Below, piece after piece: positions 45,895 through 54,975 of a stretch of 64,000 nt of DNA. The notes beneath the pieces were generated by a model. That model did no database searches and was not told the origin of the DNA. It saw only the letters and a list, made by a program, of their open reading frames with translations. The DNA comes from Chitinophagaceae bacterium (GTDB taxonomy: Bacteria; Bacteroidota; Bacteroidia; Chitinophagales; UBA10324), in NCBI GenBank assembly GCA_016717285.1, contig JADKFU010000005.1, positions 124,001 to 188,000 of the forward strand, in the 5' to 3' direction. The position numbers and the translations under genes were made by a program. Every line of letters begins with the position of its first letter. Positions within the stretch are counted from its first letter, which is position 1.

Positions 45895-47196
45895 TTATTT
45901 GAAGAGTTGCATTTGCTTCGTATCAATCGCTTTTCCATCTACAAAGAGAGAATAAATGTAATTGCCGGCATCCAGTGTTGCGGATTCAAATAGTACATGT
46001 GTCTCATTGCAGGAAGTGGGGATGGCAGTGATGATTCTGCCGGTTGCAGCTTCCGAAATAACGATAGAAGCGGAAATACATCCTTTAGGAATGCGGAAAG
46101 GAATCAATGTATTATTTTCAAAGGGATTTGGAATGTTCTGACCAAGCAATGATGAAATTTTTTCATTGCTGATCGTAATCTTTGCTGCTCCATCCACCAT
46201 CGTATTTCCGAAAACTGTTGTATTCAACTCATCAATCTGAACCTGCAGTTTGTTGTTCTTTTCCTTTAACAATTTAATCTCCTCGCTCAGCGCCTGAACA
46301 GCAAGCAATGCGATGCCTGAAGGATCAATAGTAGAAATAGTAGTATCATCTCCTACATCAAACAACTGATGAAAGTCCTGTGCCATTGGCCCGATATATT
46401 TTCGATCGCGGTCAACCTTGTAATTCCATTTTGTAATGTTCAGTTGATTCACTTTTTCAAGAATGTTTTGCTTATCCATTGCTTCCATGTTTTCTTTCAG
46501 ACGTTTGTCACTTGCATTAGTCCAGGTGCCACCGCTTGTTAATTTTGCTGTGGTAGCAGAAAATTCGAGTATGCTGGAAGAAGAACATTCTTTCCCAATT
46601 CCAATACGCGTAATGCTTGAACCAATACGTGCAGTGCTGCTCACTGTAACATCGGCATTGTATCCGATTCCGGTGGCATTAGTTATTCCTGCAGTCACTG
46701 AACTGATTTGTGAACCTACATAAGTGTTGTTACTACCTAAGTCAGTCTCGATACCTACTCCACCGGTCAGGTAGCCGATACAGATATTTTGATTTCCGGC
46801 CACATTATGTTTTCCGGCGTAGACTCCCATAAATGTGTTGCCATAACCGGAGGTTGTATTGAAGCCACTGAAATTACCATAGAAGGTATTTGAAGAACCC
46901 GTTGCACCCATTCCGGAAGATGCCCCAACCATGGTGGAGCCTGAACCTGCACCATTGCTTAGAAACTTTGTGCCATCCAGGTAAAGAAATCCGTCCAGGT
47001 AAACATCGCGCCATTTATTGGATGCAGAACCCAGATCAGTTGTTGCCGACGAGGCGGGGAATAAGCTGAGGTTGATTGCAGTAGGCGAAGTGAGATTGGA
47101 AAGCGTAGTGTTGGCATTTTGGGCATTCGACTGTGTTCCACGTAAAATGAAGATTGCCAACAGAATTACAAGGGCGCTGTTCAGTTTTGATTTCAT
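45895..47196 (-). CDS. T9SS-sorted protein with S74 intramolecular chaperone domain
   Basis: The 433-residue protein starts MKSKLNSALVILLAIFIL. Residues ~50-220 hold a tail-fibre-like, Gly/Asn-rich repeat region (NTFMGVYAGKHN, NNTYVGSQISSV). A Peptidase_S74 domain follows, with the hallmark SDKRLKEN at Ser229, then KYIGPMAQDFHQLF and the final coiled coil EEIKLLKEKNNKLQVQIDEL. S74 domains trimerise fibres and cut themselves off before this Ser. Unusually, a T9SS sorting domain (IPNPFENNTLIPFRI, GNYIYSLFV) follows the coiled coil. The frame is open to 47268, but 47196 begins the signal peptide. Confidence 0.85.
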   Translation of the reverse strand: MKSKLNSALVILLAIFILRGTQSNAQNANTTLSNLTSPTAINLSLFPASSATTDLGSASNKWRDVYLDGFLYLDGTKFLSNGAGSGSTMVGASSGMGATGSSNTFYGNFSGFNTTSGYGNTFMGVYAGKHNVAGNQNICIGYLTGGVGIETDLGSNNTYVGSQISSVTAGITNATGIGYNADVTVSSTARIGSSITRIGIGKECSSSSILEFSATTAKLTSGGTWTNASDKRLKENMEAMDKQNILEKVNQLNITKWNYKVDRDRKYIGPMAQDFHQLFDVGDDTTISTIDPSGIALLAVQALSEEIKLLKEKNNKLQVQIDELNTTVFGNTMVDGAAKITISNEKISSLLGQNIPNPFENNTLIPFRIPKGCISASIVISEAATGRIITAIPTSCNETHVLFESATLDAGNYIYSLFVDGKAIDTKQMQLFK

Positions 47197-47268
47197 GTTT
47201 TTTTGGTTTTTGGTGATGAATATTTCGGGTGCAAATAAAGCGGTAGTAAAAACCGAAGTCAATCCCAT

Positions 47269-47723
47269 AAAAGTGGCAGATGGTGAATGAGGGGCGGTAT
47301 GACTGGTTCGCGATTGGTAAAGTGATTTCTATGAAGCGGTCTTATAATCAATTGCATTGCCTCAAAGAAAAACTTAGGCGTATTAATTTTGCCGGCCTTG
47401 CACATTTGCGAGAAAATGAATTTTATGAAAGCGTTGTTTTGAAGGCGTAACCTAAACTGCTTGATTGCGGGGCTGAACATTTTATCAGGTTTTTTCACTT
47501 GTTTTAACCTCGATTTTGATCAAATGAATTTAGAGGACGACATGCAGTTTGAACATTGACAATTGCTATCAGCGAACACTTATAAATGAAGCGTATAAAC
47601 CTGAATGCTATCTGAATTTGAAATGATTACCGGATAATAAATCAAGACCTGAGTCATAGAACCATTTAAACGCTAAACAACATATACCTTTCAATAAAAT
47701 AAACCCTTCAAACCCTGTCAGTC
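47269..47723. other. Intergenic region, no gene seen
   Basis: The 455-base gap separates the leftward S74-domain gene from the rightward epimerase and so should hold both promoters. I see no RNA gene, repeat or credible small coding region. A 79-codon leftward frame at 47259-47498 has no recognisable features. Confidence 0.45.
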
Positions 47724-48695
47724 TTGTACCAAACACCTTTCCACTCTAAACCACTTTCATCATTTACTTTTCTTGTAACAGGCGGCGCCGGATTTATCGG
47801 TTCTCACCTCGTAGAGTATTTATTGAAATATGGGGCCGGAAAAGTGCGCGTGCTGGATAACCTGTTGACAGGCGACAAAGACAATGTTGCAATCTTTCAA
47901 AAGCATGCAGATTACGAATTTTTGGAAGGTGACATTCGTGAACTTAAAGATTGCATGCAAGCCTGCGAAGGAATTGATTTTGTACTGCATGAAGCGGCGC
48001 TCGGTTCTGTACAACGATCTATTCTTGACCCGGTGACCACCAATCATATCAATGCAGGTGGATTTTTGAATATGCTGTGGGCAGCTAAAGAAAAAAAAGT
48101 GAAACGCCTGGTATATGCGTCATCATCTTCGGTATATGGAGATCATCCCGGATTGCCGAAAACAGAAGACAAGATTGGAAAACCATTATCACCTTATGCC
48201 GTTTCTAAATATTCAAATGAGTTATACGCTGGCGTATTCAGCGACAATTTTGAAATGGAGTTAATAGGGTTACGCTATTTTAATGTATTCGGACCGCGTC
48301 AAAATCCTGAGGGTCCGTATGCTGCCGTAATTCCTGCTTTTATCCGCGACATCAAAAAAAATAAACCACCCGTCATTAATGGTGATGGTTCAAACAGCAG
48401 GGATTTTACTTTTATAGAAAATGCGGTTCAGGCCAATATCAAAGCATTGTTCGTTGAAAATTCAATGGCATTGAATGAAGTATATAACGTGGCAGTTGGT
48501 GAGCAATACACAGTGAAACAACTTTTCGATGCCATTTGTAAATGCCTTGGAAGAGAGCTTACCCCTCAATTTGAATCACCACGCAAAGGTGATATCGCAC
48601 ATTCACTGGCGGATATTTCCAAAGCAAAAAAGTTGTTGGATTATCATCCGGCTATTCAATTGGAAGAAGGATTACGAATGCTTTTGAACCAATAG
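47724..48695 (+). CDS. NAD-dependent nucleotide-sugar epimerase/dehydratase
   Basis: The 323-residue protein is an extended short-chain dehydrogenase. It has the Rossmann motif VTGGAGFIGSHLVEYLL, the NAD-contact DNLLTGDKDNV, a Ser/Tyr/Lys triad in ASSSSVYGDHP and LSPYAVSKYSNELYA, and RYFNVFGPRQNPEGPYAAVIP. This resembles the UDP-glucose/UDP-GlcNAc 4-epimerase branch (GalE/WbpP). It would supply a nucleotide sugar, probably for the polysaccharide locus that starts 500 bases downstream. The only start near the Rossmann fold is TTG at 47724. Confidence 0.88.
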   Translation: MYQTPFHSKPLSSFTFLVTGGAGFIGSHLVEYLLKYGAGKVRVLDNLLTGDKDNVAIFQKHADYEFLEGDIRELKDCMQACEGIDFVLHEAALGSVQRSILDPVTTNHINAGGFLNMLWAAKEKKVKRLVYASSSSVYGDHPGLPKTEDKIGKPLSPYAVSKYSNELYAGVFSDNFEMELIGLRYFNVFGPRQNPEGPYAAVIPAFIRDIKKNKPPVINGDGSNSRDFTFIENAVQANIKALFVENSMALNEVYNVAVGEQYTVKQLFDAICKCLGRELTPQFESPRKGDIAHSLADISKAKKLLDYHPAIQLEEGLRMLLNQ

Positions 48696-49195
48696 TGCAA
48701 CCTTTTTGAATGTAAACGATGATGGATCGAATTTTTTTGCGCTGACAATTGATTTTGTGATGAGTTATCGGTTCGTTTATTTTCAATAGCATAAGTTAAA
48801 TTGAAGCTGCCGTCCATATCATTCAAAATGATTTTTTTAATGTAAAAATGAAGATAGGGATAGCGAGTTTTGACGGAATGCATTTATTAAAGTTGGTTTT
48901 AATAGCTACTGTTTATAATTAAATCAGCTAAACACCCACTGAATTTTTTGCATAGTAGGAAGCAATGGTTTATTGCGGAATAATTGGTCAGTCATTTGTG
49001 TTGCTGCTTTTCAAAAATCATGTCCCCAAAATGTATGTATGATTTTAAAAGAAGATACTTTAAGGTTTGTTTTTACTGTCAGAGTGCGCTGAAATATAAT
49101 GCTGGCGCACATTTCAGATTTAAAAAATGATTACTTTGGCCGAAGAAATTGAAAAGTAATTCTATTTTTGCATCTCGCAGATTAAAAAATGTTCC
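48696..49195. other. Long leader upstream of the polysaccharide export operon
   Basis: The 500-base AT-rich gap has no credible gene. It holds the -7 box at 49163-49170. I searched it for the enterobacterial JUMPstart/ops core GGCGGTAG and did not find it. Confidence 0.45.
49163..49170 (+). promoter_or_regulatory. -7 box of the wza-like operon
   Basis: TATTTTTG matches TAnnTTTG and lies 26 bases before the ATG at 49196. An upstream TTTG lies 24 bases before it, slightly too far for an ideal -33. Confidence 0.45.
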
Positions 49196-51601
49196 ATGAA
49201 CGTGTTGCTACGGCTATCACTACTGATTGTTCTCTTTGTTCAGTTATCATTCCTGCAAACGACTTTTGCACAGGACACACCACCAAAGAATACGCCATCC
49301 GAGAATGGATATATACAGCAGGGCATTACGGGCAATGCTGCAACATTACAATTACTCGGTATCAGTCCCATTCAGGCAAAAGCTCAAAAGAAAGCTACCA
49401 CCACAACTACTGATCAGTCGGTAGTTCCGGCTGGAACTGGTACTGTTCTTCCTTCCGATGTGGCTCCAAAACCTGTTACAACTCAGGTAGCTGCACCTAT
49501 TGTTGCCGTCACCCCTGATACTATTACAGTCTATCGTGATTCAACTTTACTGCCTGCGTCAGAACTATATGGATACAGCTTTTTTCGCAATAAAACATTA
49601 AACATGTTTGACCGTGCACTTGACGGACAGGCTGGAGGTACCTATATTATTGGAGTGGGCGACCAGGTTGGTATTAATGTGTGGGGCTATTCAAGTTTCA
49701 GTGGTTCTTATACCGTCGATCAGACCGGATCTATCTTTCCTGAAGGAGTTGGTAAAATTTATGTGAAAGGATTAACACTTGATAAGGCAAAAGCACTCAT
49801 ACGCAGTCGTTTTGCTACGTATCTTGATATGCCGAATTCACAGATTGAAGTAACTATTATTTACTCAAGGGTTATTGGTGTAAACATAGTGGGTGAAGTG
49901 TTTAATCCGGGCACGTATTCCATTCCTGCTTTAAATACGGCTTTTAATGCTTTATTGGCTGCCAATGGCCCAACAGATCTGGGATCATTACGCAAGATCT
50001 ACATCAAACGCCAGGCGCAAACCGTTAAAACGCTTGATGTGTATGCTTACCTCTTAAATCCAGGTGCTTCAGACGATTATTTCCTTCAGAACAATGATTA
50101 CATTTTTGTACCGCCTATCGGGAAAACGGTTTCCATTACCGGTGAGGTGAAACGACCCATGAAGTATGAGTTGATAGAAGGAGAAGATCTTACAACGCTT
50201 ATCAATTATGCAGGTGGCTTAACTCCAAAAGCATACACTAAATCGGTACAGGTAAAAAGATATGTAGGCAATCGCCTGAATTTGTTTGATGTTAACATTG
50301 ATAGTCTGACACGGATTAAAGGCAAATATGAATTGTACAGTGGTGATGAAGTTTTCATCAGCACTATTCCAAGTCAGCTCTACCAGTTTGTGAAAGTGAG
50401 CGGAGCAGTAATGCAACCGGGCGAGTTTAATTACACAGAAGGATTACGTATCAGTGACGTTCTGTCGAAAGCGCATGGATTACGCGGAGATGCTTTGAGT
50501 GACCGTGCGTATTTGATTCGCAAGAATGAAGATATGACCTCAGCATATATTCCCTTTAATCCTGCTAATATTATCAGTGATTCAAGATCTATTGACAACC
50601 TGACCTTGAAAAACCTGGATGAAATCTACTTTTACGACAAAACCACCTTCATCGATTCCGTATCGGTATCTATCAATGGTGCAATCCGGTTGCCTGGAAA
50701 ATATCCGTATGCAAAAGGAATGACCTTGAATGATGTGCTCTATACGGCGGGTGGTATTAAATTGGAAGCGGCAAACACTAAAATTGAAATTTCGAGATAT
50801 AGAGGCGATAATGGTAAATCAGCACCACAACAAAAAGTGGTGGCTTCTTTTCCAATCGATTCTTCATTGATGATTGGTACGGATGCACAAACATTTCTCC
50901 TTGAGCCTTATGATATTATTTTTGTTCGTTCGCTGCTTATGGGCGAATCTCCAGGTATGGTGAGTATGACCGGCGAAGTAATTTATCCGGGTGATTATTT
51001 AATGAACGATAAAGAAGAAAAAGTCGTGGATGTAATCAATCGCGCAGGAGGACTTTCTCAATGGGCAAATGTTAATCAGGCTACACTAGTACGGGCTGAA
51101 GATGATCGCGGTATCATATTTATGGAATTGGAAAAAGCCATGAAAGATCCGTCAAGTGAATACAACTTTATTTTACGCCCGGGAGACGTAATCAATATAC
51201 CTACCACAAATGACCTGGTAAGTATTACAGGAATGATTAACTATCCTTATGCCGATACGCTTGGACTTTTGAATGCACCTTATCATGAAGGTCGCCGCGC
51301 AAAATTCTATATCAAGCGTTACGGGCTAGGTTTTGCGAAAGATGCGGAACGTGTACGTACCTATGTGATTCAGCCGGGCGGGACTGTAGAAGATCCTCGC
51401 CGCTGGACGTTCATCCGTAAATATCCGAAAGTTGAAAAGGGAGCTTATATCGTAGTGCCATTCACTCCGCAAGCAGATCCTTCAGCAATACCATTGACGC
51501 CTGCTGAACCGTTTGATGTTAACCAGTTCATCGAGAGTGCGATGATCAAAATAACAGGACTGCTGACATTGTATATTCTTGTAACCAGAATAAATTTCTA
51601 A
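49196..51601 (+). CDS. Polysaccharide export outer-membrane protein (Wza-like, multi-SLBB)
   Basis: The 801-residue protein has a signal peptide (LRLSLLIVLFVQLSFLQTTFAQ). Its Poly_export domain begins at YIIGVGDQVGINVWGYSSFSG with DQTGSIFPEGVGKIYVKG, near residues 150-230. About six SLBB-type modules follow, each with a GxVxxPGxYxxxxGxxLxDxLxxAGGL pattern. A C-terminal hydrophobic helix (KITGLLTLYILVTRINF) could form the exit pore, as in Wza. It should export the polysaccharide across the outer membrane. The Wzz-type gene follows after 20 bases, and together with the phosphatase they form an operon. Confidence 0.9.
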   Translation: MNVLLRLSLLIVLFVQLSFLQTTFAQDTPPKNTPSENGYIQQGITGNAATLQLLGISPIQAKAQKKATTTTTDQSVVPAGTGTVLPSDVAPKPVTTQVAAPIVAVTPDTITVYRDSTLLPASELYGYSFFRNKTLNMFDRALDGQAGGTYIIGVGDQVGINVWGYSSFSGSYTVDQTGSIFPEGVGKIYVKGLTLDKAKALIRSRFATYLDMPNSQIEVTIIYSRVIGVNIVGEVFNPGTYSIPALNTAFNALLAANGPTDLGSLRKIYIKRQAQTVKTLDVYAYLLNPGASDDYFLQNNDYIFVPPIGKTVSITGEVKRPMKYELIEGEDLTTLINYAGGLTPKAYTKSVQVKRYVGNRLNLFDVNIDSLTRIKGKYELYSGDEVFISTIPSQLYQFVKVSGAVMQPGEFNYTEGLRISDVLSKAHGLRGDALSDRAYLIRKNEDMTSAYIPFNPANIISDSRSIDNLTLKNLDEIYFYDKTTFIDSVSVSINGAIRLPGKYPYAKGMTLNDVLYTAGGIKLEAANTKIEISRYRGDNGKSAPQQKVVASFPIDSSLMIGTDAQTFLLEPYDIIFVRSLLMGESPGMVSMTGEVIYPGDYLMNDKEEKVVDVINRAGGLSQWANVNQATLVRAEDDRGIIFMELEKAMKDPSSEYNFILRPGDVINIPTTNDLVSITGMINYPYADTLGLLNAPYHEGRRAKFYIKRYGLGFAKDAERVRTYVIQPGGTVEDPRRWTFIRKYPKVEKGAYIVVPFTPQADPSAIPLTPAEPFDVNQFIESAMIKITGLLTLYILVTRINF

Positions 51602-51621
51602 CAGAAAATTTTCTCGCCTTC

Positions 51622-52779
51622 ATGGCTCAGGATAGTTATAAAATACAACCCGCTTACCAGGACGATGAAGAAATTCATTTAGGGCCATTATGGACAGGCA
51701 TCAAGCAATCTTTCTTTTACCTGCTTAGAAAGTGGTATTTGATTTTGATTTGGTTGTTCGTTTTTGGAGGTCTCGGTTTGTTGTATGCATGGTGGTACGG
51801 TACTAAATATATCGCTACCACAAGTTTTGCTATTCAGGGTCAGAGTGCTTCCAGTGGATTGTTGAGTTCATCACTTTCCATTGCTAATTCTTTGGGTTTG
51901 CAGGGTTCAACAGGGAAGGGAGGAGGAGGATTTGACAATAAATTTTTTGCCAGTCTCATTCAATCACGTCGGGTCATTAAAGAATCGCTGTTGCTGGAAG
52001 GGATGATGAATGGGAAAAAAGATCTTATGGCCAATCATTATATAGAACTATATAAATGGCGAACAGGTAGCTTGTTGCACAAGGGATGGAATGCGAGTCC
52101 TATACTTAAAGATTTCAAATTTGTTCCCAAGCCGCTTGAACAAATGAATCGCCTGGAAGACAGTGTGCTTAATCTGATTTATCAGAGCATCATCGACAAT
52201 AATCTTACGATGGAATACGATGAATCGAGTCCTTTTAATACAGCAACTTTCCTTACCAGGAATTTTGATTATTCCATGAACATGATGAAGCTGATGGTTG
52301 ACAAGTCGGCGAAATACTTCATTGAGGATGTTTATGAGTTGAACCGCAAGAACCTTGGTATTGCGGATAGCCGTGTGGATTCTTTGGGTCGTGCACTTAA
52401 GTCGCTCGATTACCGTGTAGCCAATATGCAGGATGTAACCAACAACCTCATCCGTCAGAAAGGGAAAGTTGGAGTAACGGCCGCAACCCGTGACCGTGAT
52501 TTATTGAATCAGCAGTATTCCGCAGCGGTAAACAATGTGGAGTTGGCAAAAGTGACCATTTTAACTACCGCGCCTATTTTACAGGTAGTTGATGATCCAG
52601 TTTTCTCTACTACTGCTTCCTTTGTTTCAAAAGTTACTGCCTTTATTATCGGTGGAATTATAGGAGTTTTCCTTGGATCCATATTTACCCTCGTTGCCCG
52701 CACTGTTTCAGAATCCAACAGGAAGTTTTTGGAAAGACAACAATTGCGTGAACAAAATAACCAGAATACAGCAGCCTGA
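51622..52779 (+). CDS. Wzz-domain chain-length determinant protein without kinase domain
   Basis: The 385-residue protein has an N-terminal membrane helix (WYLILIWLFVFGGLGLLYAWW) near residues 38-58. A large periplasmic, partly coiled-coil region follows (VDSLGRALKSLDYRVANMQD). A second helix near residues 335-360 (VTAFIIGGIIGVFLGSIFTLV) precedes a short Gln/Asn-rich tail. This is the Wzz/Wzc-type co-polymerase layout. No Walker A motif or Tyr-rich tail is present, so it is not a tyrosine kinase, although a YwqE-type phosphatase gene follows 11 bases later. It probably sets chain length and links the inner membrane to the Wza-like exporter. Confidence 0.85.
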   Translation: MAQDSYKIQPAYQDDEEIHLGPLWTGIKQSFFYLLRKWYLILIWLFVFGGLGLLYAWWYGTKYIATTSFAIQGQSASSGLLSSSLSIANSLGLQGSTGKGGGGFDNKFFASLIQSRRVIKESLLLEGMMNGKKDLMANHYIELYKWRTGSLLHKGWNASPILKDFKFVPKPLEQMNRLEDSVLNLIYQSIIDNNLTMEYDESSPFNTATFLTRNFDYSMNMMKLMVDKSAKYFIEDVYELNRKNLGIADSRVDSLGRALKSLDYRVANMQDVTNNLIRQKGKVGVTAATRDRDLLNQQYSAAVNNVELAKVTILTTAPILQVVDDPVFSTTASFVSKVTAFIIGGIIGVFLGSIFTLVARTVSESNRKFLERQQLREQNNQNTAA

Positions 52780-52790
52780 TCCATTCTGCC

Positions 52791-53531
52791 GTGTGGAATT
52801 TCTTAACAGGAAATAAAAATAAACAGCCAGCTGTTGTTCAACCACTAACCGTTGATCTGCATTCTCATTTAATTCCTGGAATTGACGATGGCGCACAAAC
52901 AGAAGCGGAATGTTTGCTGCTGCTCCGCGGAATGGCTGATCTTGGGTATAGCAAATGTATCACTACTCCCCATTGCTATCCTGGTTTTTATAACAACACA
53001 CCTGCTTCCATTGCTTCAGGACTTGCGCGTTTAAAAGCTATCTGCGTCGAGCAGACTATTTCATTGCAGGTAGAAGCAGCTGCAGAATATTTCTTTGATA
53101 ACACTTTTTTTGAAATAGTGGAGAAAAATGAATTGCTATGTTTCGGTAAGCAATATGTGTTGTTTGAGTTACCTTCAAACAGCCGTCCGGCCATGATTGA
53201 GGAAATAGTTTTTAAAATGAATCTGAATGGCTACCAACCGGTGCTGGCACATCCTGAAAGGTATCCTTACTTTCATGATAAGAAAATGTATGAGTATCAA
53301 AAACTCAAAGACCACGGGGTGTTGTTTCAGCTTAACCTGATGTCACTCACCGGTTATTACAATCCTGGCATCCGTGCTGTTGCCAGAGATTTAATACGTC
53401 ATGAAATGGTTGATTTTGCCGGTACGGATATTCATAAAGAAAAACATCTGCCTGTATTGCACTCAGTACAGCAGGACCATTACTATTTGCAGTTGCTTTC
53501 ATCAGGGAAGTTGCTCAATAACACTTTATAG
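52791..53531 (+). CDS. CpsB/YwqE-type tyrosine phosphatase (PHP fold)
   Basis: The 246-residue protein is a PHP-fold metal-dependent phosphatase. Metal ligands occur in DLHSHLIPGIDDGAQT, TTPHCYPGF, VEAAAEYFFD, VLAHPERYP and FAGTDIHKEKHLP. YwqE and CpsB dephosphorylate bacterial tyrosine kinases that control capsule assembly. No such kinase is encoded in this window. The start is GTG at 52791, just after the Wzz-type gene. Confidence 0.9.
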   Translation: MWNFLTGNKNKQPAVVQPLTVDLHSHLIPGIDDGAQTEAECLLLLRGMADLGYSKCITTPHCYPGFYNNTPASIASGLARLKAICVEQTISLQVEAAAEYFFDNTFFEIVEKNELLCFGKQYVLFELPSNSRPAMIEEIVFKMNLNGYQPVLAHPERYPYFHDKKMYEYQKLKDHGVLFQLNLMSLTGYYNPGIRAVARDLIRHEMVDFAGTDIHKEKHLPVLHSVQQDHYYLQLLSSGKLLNNTL

Positions 53532-53762
53532 CCTCAGTTGGATTTTTCAGTTTGACTTACTGATGATCGTTTTCCCAATTTCCATTAATTTTTGTTCTGT
53601 GGAGAGAGAGGCATATGACAAATTTCTGTTCTTTTCGTGCGCCGGGCAATCAATAAAGTAAATACCTGACACAGAATCACGGAAATGCACGGCGCATTAT
53701 AACCTAAATGGATTTTGTATTGCATGGAAGAAAATCTCATTCCGTCGCCACAAATTCTTTGT

Positions 53763-53770
53763 TACATTTG
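53763..53770 (+). promoter_or_regulatory. -7 box of cysQ
   Basis: TACATTTG matches TAnnTTTG and lies 28 bases before the ATG at 53799. It supports that start over the longer open frame from 53715. Confidence 0.5.
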
Positions 53771-53798
53771 CCGCGCAAAAAAATCCAAACCCTATCCG

Positions 53799-54575
53799 AT
53801 GAACGACATTGATATTCATAAAATAATAGACATCGCTCACAAAGCAGGAAACGAAATCATGGTAATTTATGCCCAGGATTTTACTGTAGAGCTTAAAGGA
53901 GATAATTCTCCGCTTACCATGGCTGACCAAAAAGCGAACGGCATTATCGTAAGCGCATTAAAATCTTTATATCCTGAAATCCCTATCATCTCGGAAGAAA
54001 CCAAGGTGATGGCCTATGATGAACGGAAGCACTGGACTGAGTACTGGCTGGTAGATCCTTTAGATGGCACCAAAGAATTTATCAAGAAGAATGGAGAGTT
54101 TACCGTGAACATTGCTTTGATGAGTAATGGCGAACCTATTCTCGGTGTAGTGTATGCACCGGCAAAAAACCAATTGTGGTATGGTGTAAAAGGCAAAGGC
54201 AGTTTTAAAATCAATGAAGACGGTTCAGAAAGTAATTTGCAAAAAGGCGCCAACTGGCGCGACCTGCAAAAAGTAAATGTGGTGGGAAGCCGTTCACACA
54301 TGAGTGATGAAACATTGCAGTTTGTTGAGGAGTTGAAGCAACAAGGCAAGGAAGTGGAGTTTGTATCATCAGGAAGCTCTTTGAAATTTTGCCTGGTGGC
54401 CGAGGGCAAAGCCGATGTATATCCTCGTTTCGGTCCAACGATGGAATGGGACACTGCTGCCGGTCATGCGGTAGTGGCTATTGCCGGCGGAAAAGTGCTG
54501 AACTGGGAAACGAAGCAACCCTTACAATACAACAAAGAGAATTTACTCAATCCGTTTTTTATTGTAGAGTTCTGA
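53799..54575 (+). CDS. cysQ: 3'(2'),5'-bisphosphate nucleotidase
   Basis: CysQ hydrolyses 3'-phosphoadenosine 5'-phosphate (PAP) to AMP and phosphate. Metal-binding motifs of the inositol-phosphatase fold are all present: ADQKANGIIV, PIISEET, WLVDPLDGTKEFI and GPTMEWDTAAGHAVV. PAP is released by every PAPS-dependent sulfotransferase and inhibits them, so its place 3 kb upstream of the first of four sulfotransferase genes is informative. It probably keeps the sulfation steps running. The start at 53799 (MNDIDIHKIIDIAHKAG) fits both the family and the promoter box. Confidence 0.93.
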   Translation: MNDIDIHKIIDIAHKAGNEIMVIYAQDFTVELKGDNSPLTMADQKANGIIVSALKSLYPEIPIISEETKVMAYDERKHWTEYWLVDPLDGTKEFIKKNGEFTVNIALMSNGEPILGVVYAPAKNQLWYGVKGKGSFKINEDGSESNLQKGANWRDLQKVNVVGSRSHMSDETLQFVEELKQQGKEVEFVSSGSSLKFCLVAEGKADVYPRFGPTMEWDTAAGHAVVAIAGGKVLNWETKQPLQYNKENLLNPFFIVEF

Positions 54576-54717
54576 TTATTGTTTTTGTTTTTTGCCAACA
54601 GTCTATTCTTTAATGTTGCGAATTTTGTAGTTGGTAACCCTATTTGTTTTGTGCACTCACATGCTAACTTGCCTGGTAAATGTTCGTGTAATTTCACTCT
54701 CAAAAAAATAGGGACAC

Positions 54718-54933
54718 ATGAACACAATTTTGATTGAGCCTAAGAACAAAAAAGAAGAAAAACTTTTGAGTGAGTTATTTCAAAAGTTGGGCATCCGTTT
54801 AAACCGGCGGAAGGAAAAATATTATCGGTCCAAAGCGCGCTCAACACTCCTTTACTCCTTCTTTTTATCCAATCCAGTTCCATCACTCCTTTTCCCTTCC
54901 CAAGATAATTTTTACATTTGCGCGGCTTTTTAA
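54718..54933 (+). CDS. Small hypothetical protein, antitoxin-like N-terminus
   Basis: The 71-codon frame begins MNTILIEPKNKKEEKLLSEL, then FQKLGIRLNRRKE, which resembles the start of short Bacteroidota proteins of the DUF2683/antitoxin kind. The second half (LLYSFFLSNPVPSLLFPS) is hydrophobic and unlike that family. It also runs through the -7 box of the next gene. It may be a truncated remnant of a toxin-antitoxin module. No toxin partner is visible. Confidence 0.35.
   Translation: MNTILIEPKNKKEEKLLSELFQKLGIRLNRRKEKYYRSKARSTLLYSFFLSNPVPSLLFPSQDNFYICAAF
54913..54920 (+). promoter_or_regulatory. -7 box of the MBOAT gene
   Basis: TACATTTG matches TAnnTTTG and lies 55 bases before the ATG at 54976. 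The flanking sequence (TACATTTGCGCGGC) resembles that at the cysQ promoter. Confidence 0.5.
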
Positions 54934-54975
54934 AACGCAGCAAACAGAAAACAGCACTCCGGCGCAAGGGAACAT

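Noticed and set aside
48696..49195. JUMPstart/ops antitermination element upstream of the export operon
   Set aside because: The GGCGGTAG core was not found, and the element is not expected in this phylum.
51622..52779. Wzc-type tyrosine autokinase
   Set aside because: The protein ends soon after the second membrane helix and lacks Walker motifs and a Tyr cluster.
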